Source: Paraescarpia echinospica
Lineage: Eukaryota; Annelida; Polychaeta; Sabellida; Siboglinidae
Reading direction: 5' to 3'
NCBI GenBank assembly: GCA_020002185.1
Contig: CM034543.1
Coordinates: 1,727,033-1,791,032 of the forward strand
DNA length: 64,000 nucleotides
In this document: piece after piece, positions 63,109 through 64,000 of the stretch
Position numbering within the stretch: position 1 is the first letter of the stretch
Layout of the letters: each line of letters begins with the position of its first letter
Position numbers and translations under genes: made by a program
Notes under the pieces: generated by a model
The model's input: the letters and a program-made list of their open reading frames with translations, nothing else
Told to the model about the DNA's origin: nothing
The model's database searches: none

Positions 63109-63698
63109 AAGGCCTAGTACACATGTCCATGGCAGAGTGGCAAACTGCGAGCAGAGCCTAGTACACATATTGCTGTAATCTGCAACAGCATATACAAATT
63201 GGTTATGTGAACAGTTTATGGATTCTATAAAATTGGAGTTTTTATAATTGGGATGTAGGCGCCACCAATTCAGGCGGACACAAATCCATTACAATTTTAC
63301 CTTGCATCCATGTAACTATGTATTGTTTACATATTTTGTTATGTTGGAATAACATTATAAAAACTGTGTTCCTTAAATTTCCGGAAAATCAAACCAAATT
63401 AAATAAATTTAAATAAAAATATAAAACAATGAATCTTCATTTATATTTTATGTTTACATCACTGTATTGGAACATGTGCGATTTGTCAACACTCCAAAAC
63501 AGTAGCGCTGATTGGTCAAAGAGTAAATTTGCCACACTGCAACTTTTAGAAAATTGCTTTTGTTTTAATTCTTGATGGTTTGCCGTTGAACAGTTTTGCC
63601 GTCGAACGATTTACCTTTGTACGTGTATTAAGATCTGTGCGATTCCTATTAGAACATTTTTTAGTTTGCCGCTCGCCGTCGATATGTGTACTATGCCC
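63109..63698. mobile_element. Probable TTAA-flanked MITE
   Basis: TTAA stands at 63105-63108 and 63699-63702. The left GGCCTAGTACACATGTCCATGG and the right inverse GGGCATAGTACACATATCGACGG match, followed by GGCAAACT on both. A second possible left end (TTAA at 63039, then GGGCACAATGCGATATAT) leaves the left border uncertain. Confidence 0.6.
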
Positions 63699-63863
63699 TT
63701 AAGTTTGTATTAAAAACTTGTATGTGATGTAATATCTTAAGAATCCTAAATCACTTGGAATTGTAGCAAATTGTTTGCAGATTAGTTATACAAAGCGCCT
63801 AGTTGGAATAGCGGTAAGAGATGGTTGAGATGTATATATCATGTTTTGGTTAAAGAGACGGAT

Positions 63864-64000
63864 GCCATTTGGCCACGTTTTTCTGTATTTCACTTCCATG
63901 GACCATTGGCCTCAGGTCTACTACCATTTGGCCACGTCTTTTTGTATTCTTTCACCTCCATGGACCATTGGCCTCTGGTCTACTACCATTTGGCCACGTC
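63864..64000. repeat. About 60-bp tandem repeat running off the window
   Basis: Two and a half units with CCATTTGGCCACGT and CCATGGACCATTGGCCTC, spaced 59 and 62 bp. It continues beyond the edge. Confidence 0.85.

Noticed and set aside
62986..63161. Extension of exon 22 to the stop at 63162
   Set aside because: A consensus donor (T|GTGAGT) occurs at 62985, and the extension runs into a transposon-like sequence.

Overview
The window is animal nuclear DNA. It holds one split gene with GT-AG introns, a tRNA-derived SINE family, non-LTR, Ty3/gypsy, Tc1, pogo and hAT remnants, several MITE families and an unusual number of minisatellites. The mix suggests a marine invertebrate (mollusc-like or invertebrate deuterostome). 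I cannot settle the phylum from the sequence.

The one host gene I can support runs left to right from the start codon at 12097 to at least 62985. It encodes a GRAF/oligophrenin-type Rho GTPase-activating protein. Twenty-two exons join in phase into 694 codons plus one base: a BAR domain (exons 1-9), a PH domain (exons 10-13), a RhoGAP domain with its arginine finger (exons 14-20) and the start of a Ser/Thr-rich linker (exons 21-22). The 3' exons, including any SH3 domain, lie beyond the right edge.

Layout: 1-11,650 is upstream transposon-rich DNA (a 3-kb inverted-repeat element, a dead pogo-like transposon, a second pogo-like remnant, a Ty3/gypsy gag remnant, a PIF-like MITE and a non-LTR RT fragment). 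11,810-12,096 is a CpG-rich leader. Intron 1 carries a hAT element with a BED finger. Intron 2 carries a palindromic TTAA element with tRNA-like modules, a 91-bp array and a 472-bp element with 8-bp target duplications. Intron 5 has a TTAA element nested in a non-LTR RT. Intron 7 has a Tc1 element nested in a TAA-flanked MITE, then a 67-bp array. Introns 9-19 carry a series of unrelated minisatellites (26, 27, 32, 75, 20, 59, 51 and 52 bp), a second palindromic TTAA element, a CAGGG-ended element and many SINE copies.

The most striking observations concern splicing. The 3' ends of exons 12 and 16, with their 5' splice sites, are themselves the founder units of intronic tandem arrays, so donor-like sites are multiplied about ten-fold and eight-fold. 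At exon 12 the array stays open in the exon frame. The 3' splice site of the same intron is the last unit of another array. SINE tails form the polypyrimidine tracts of exons 9, 20 and 22.
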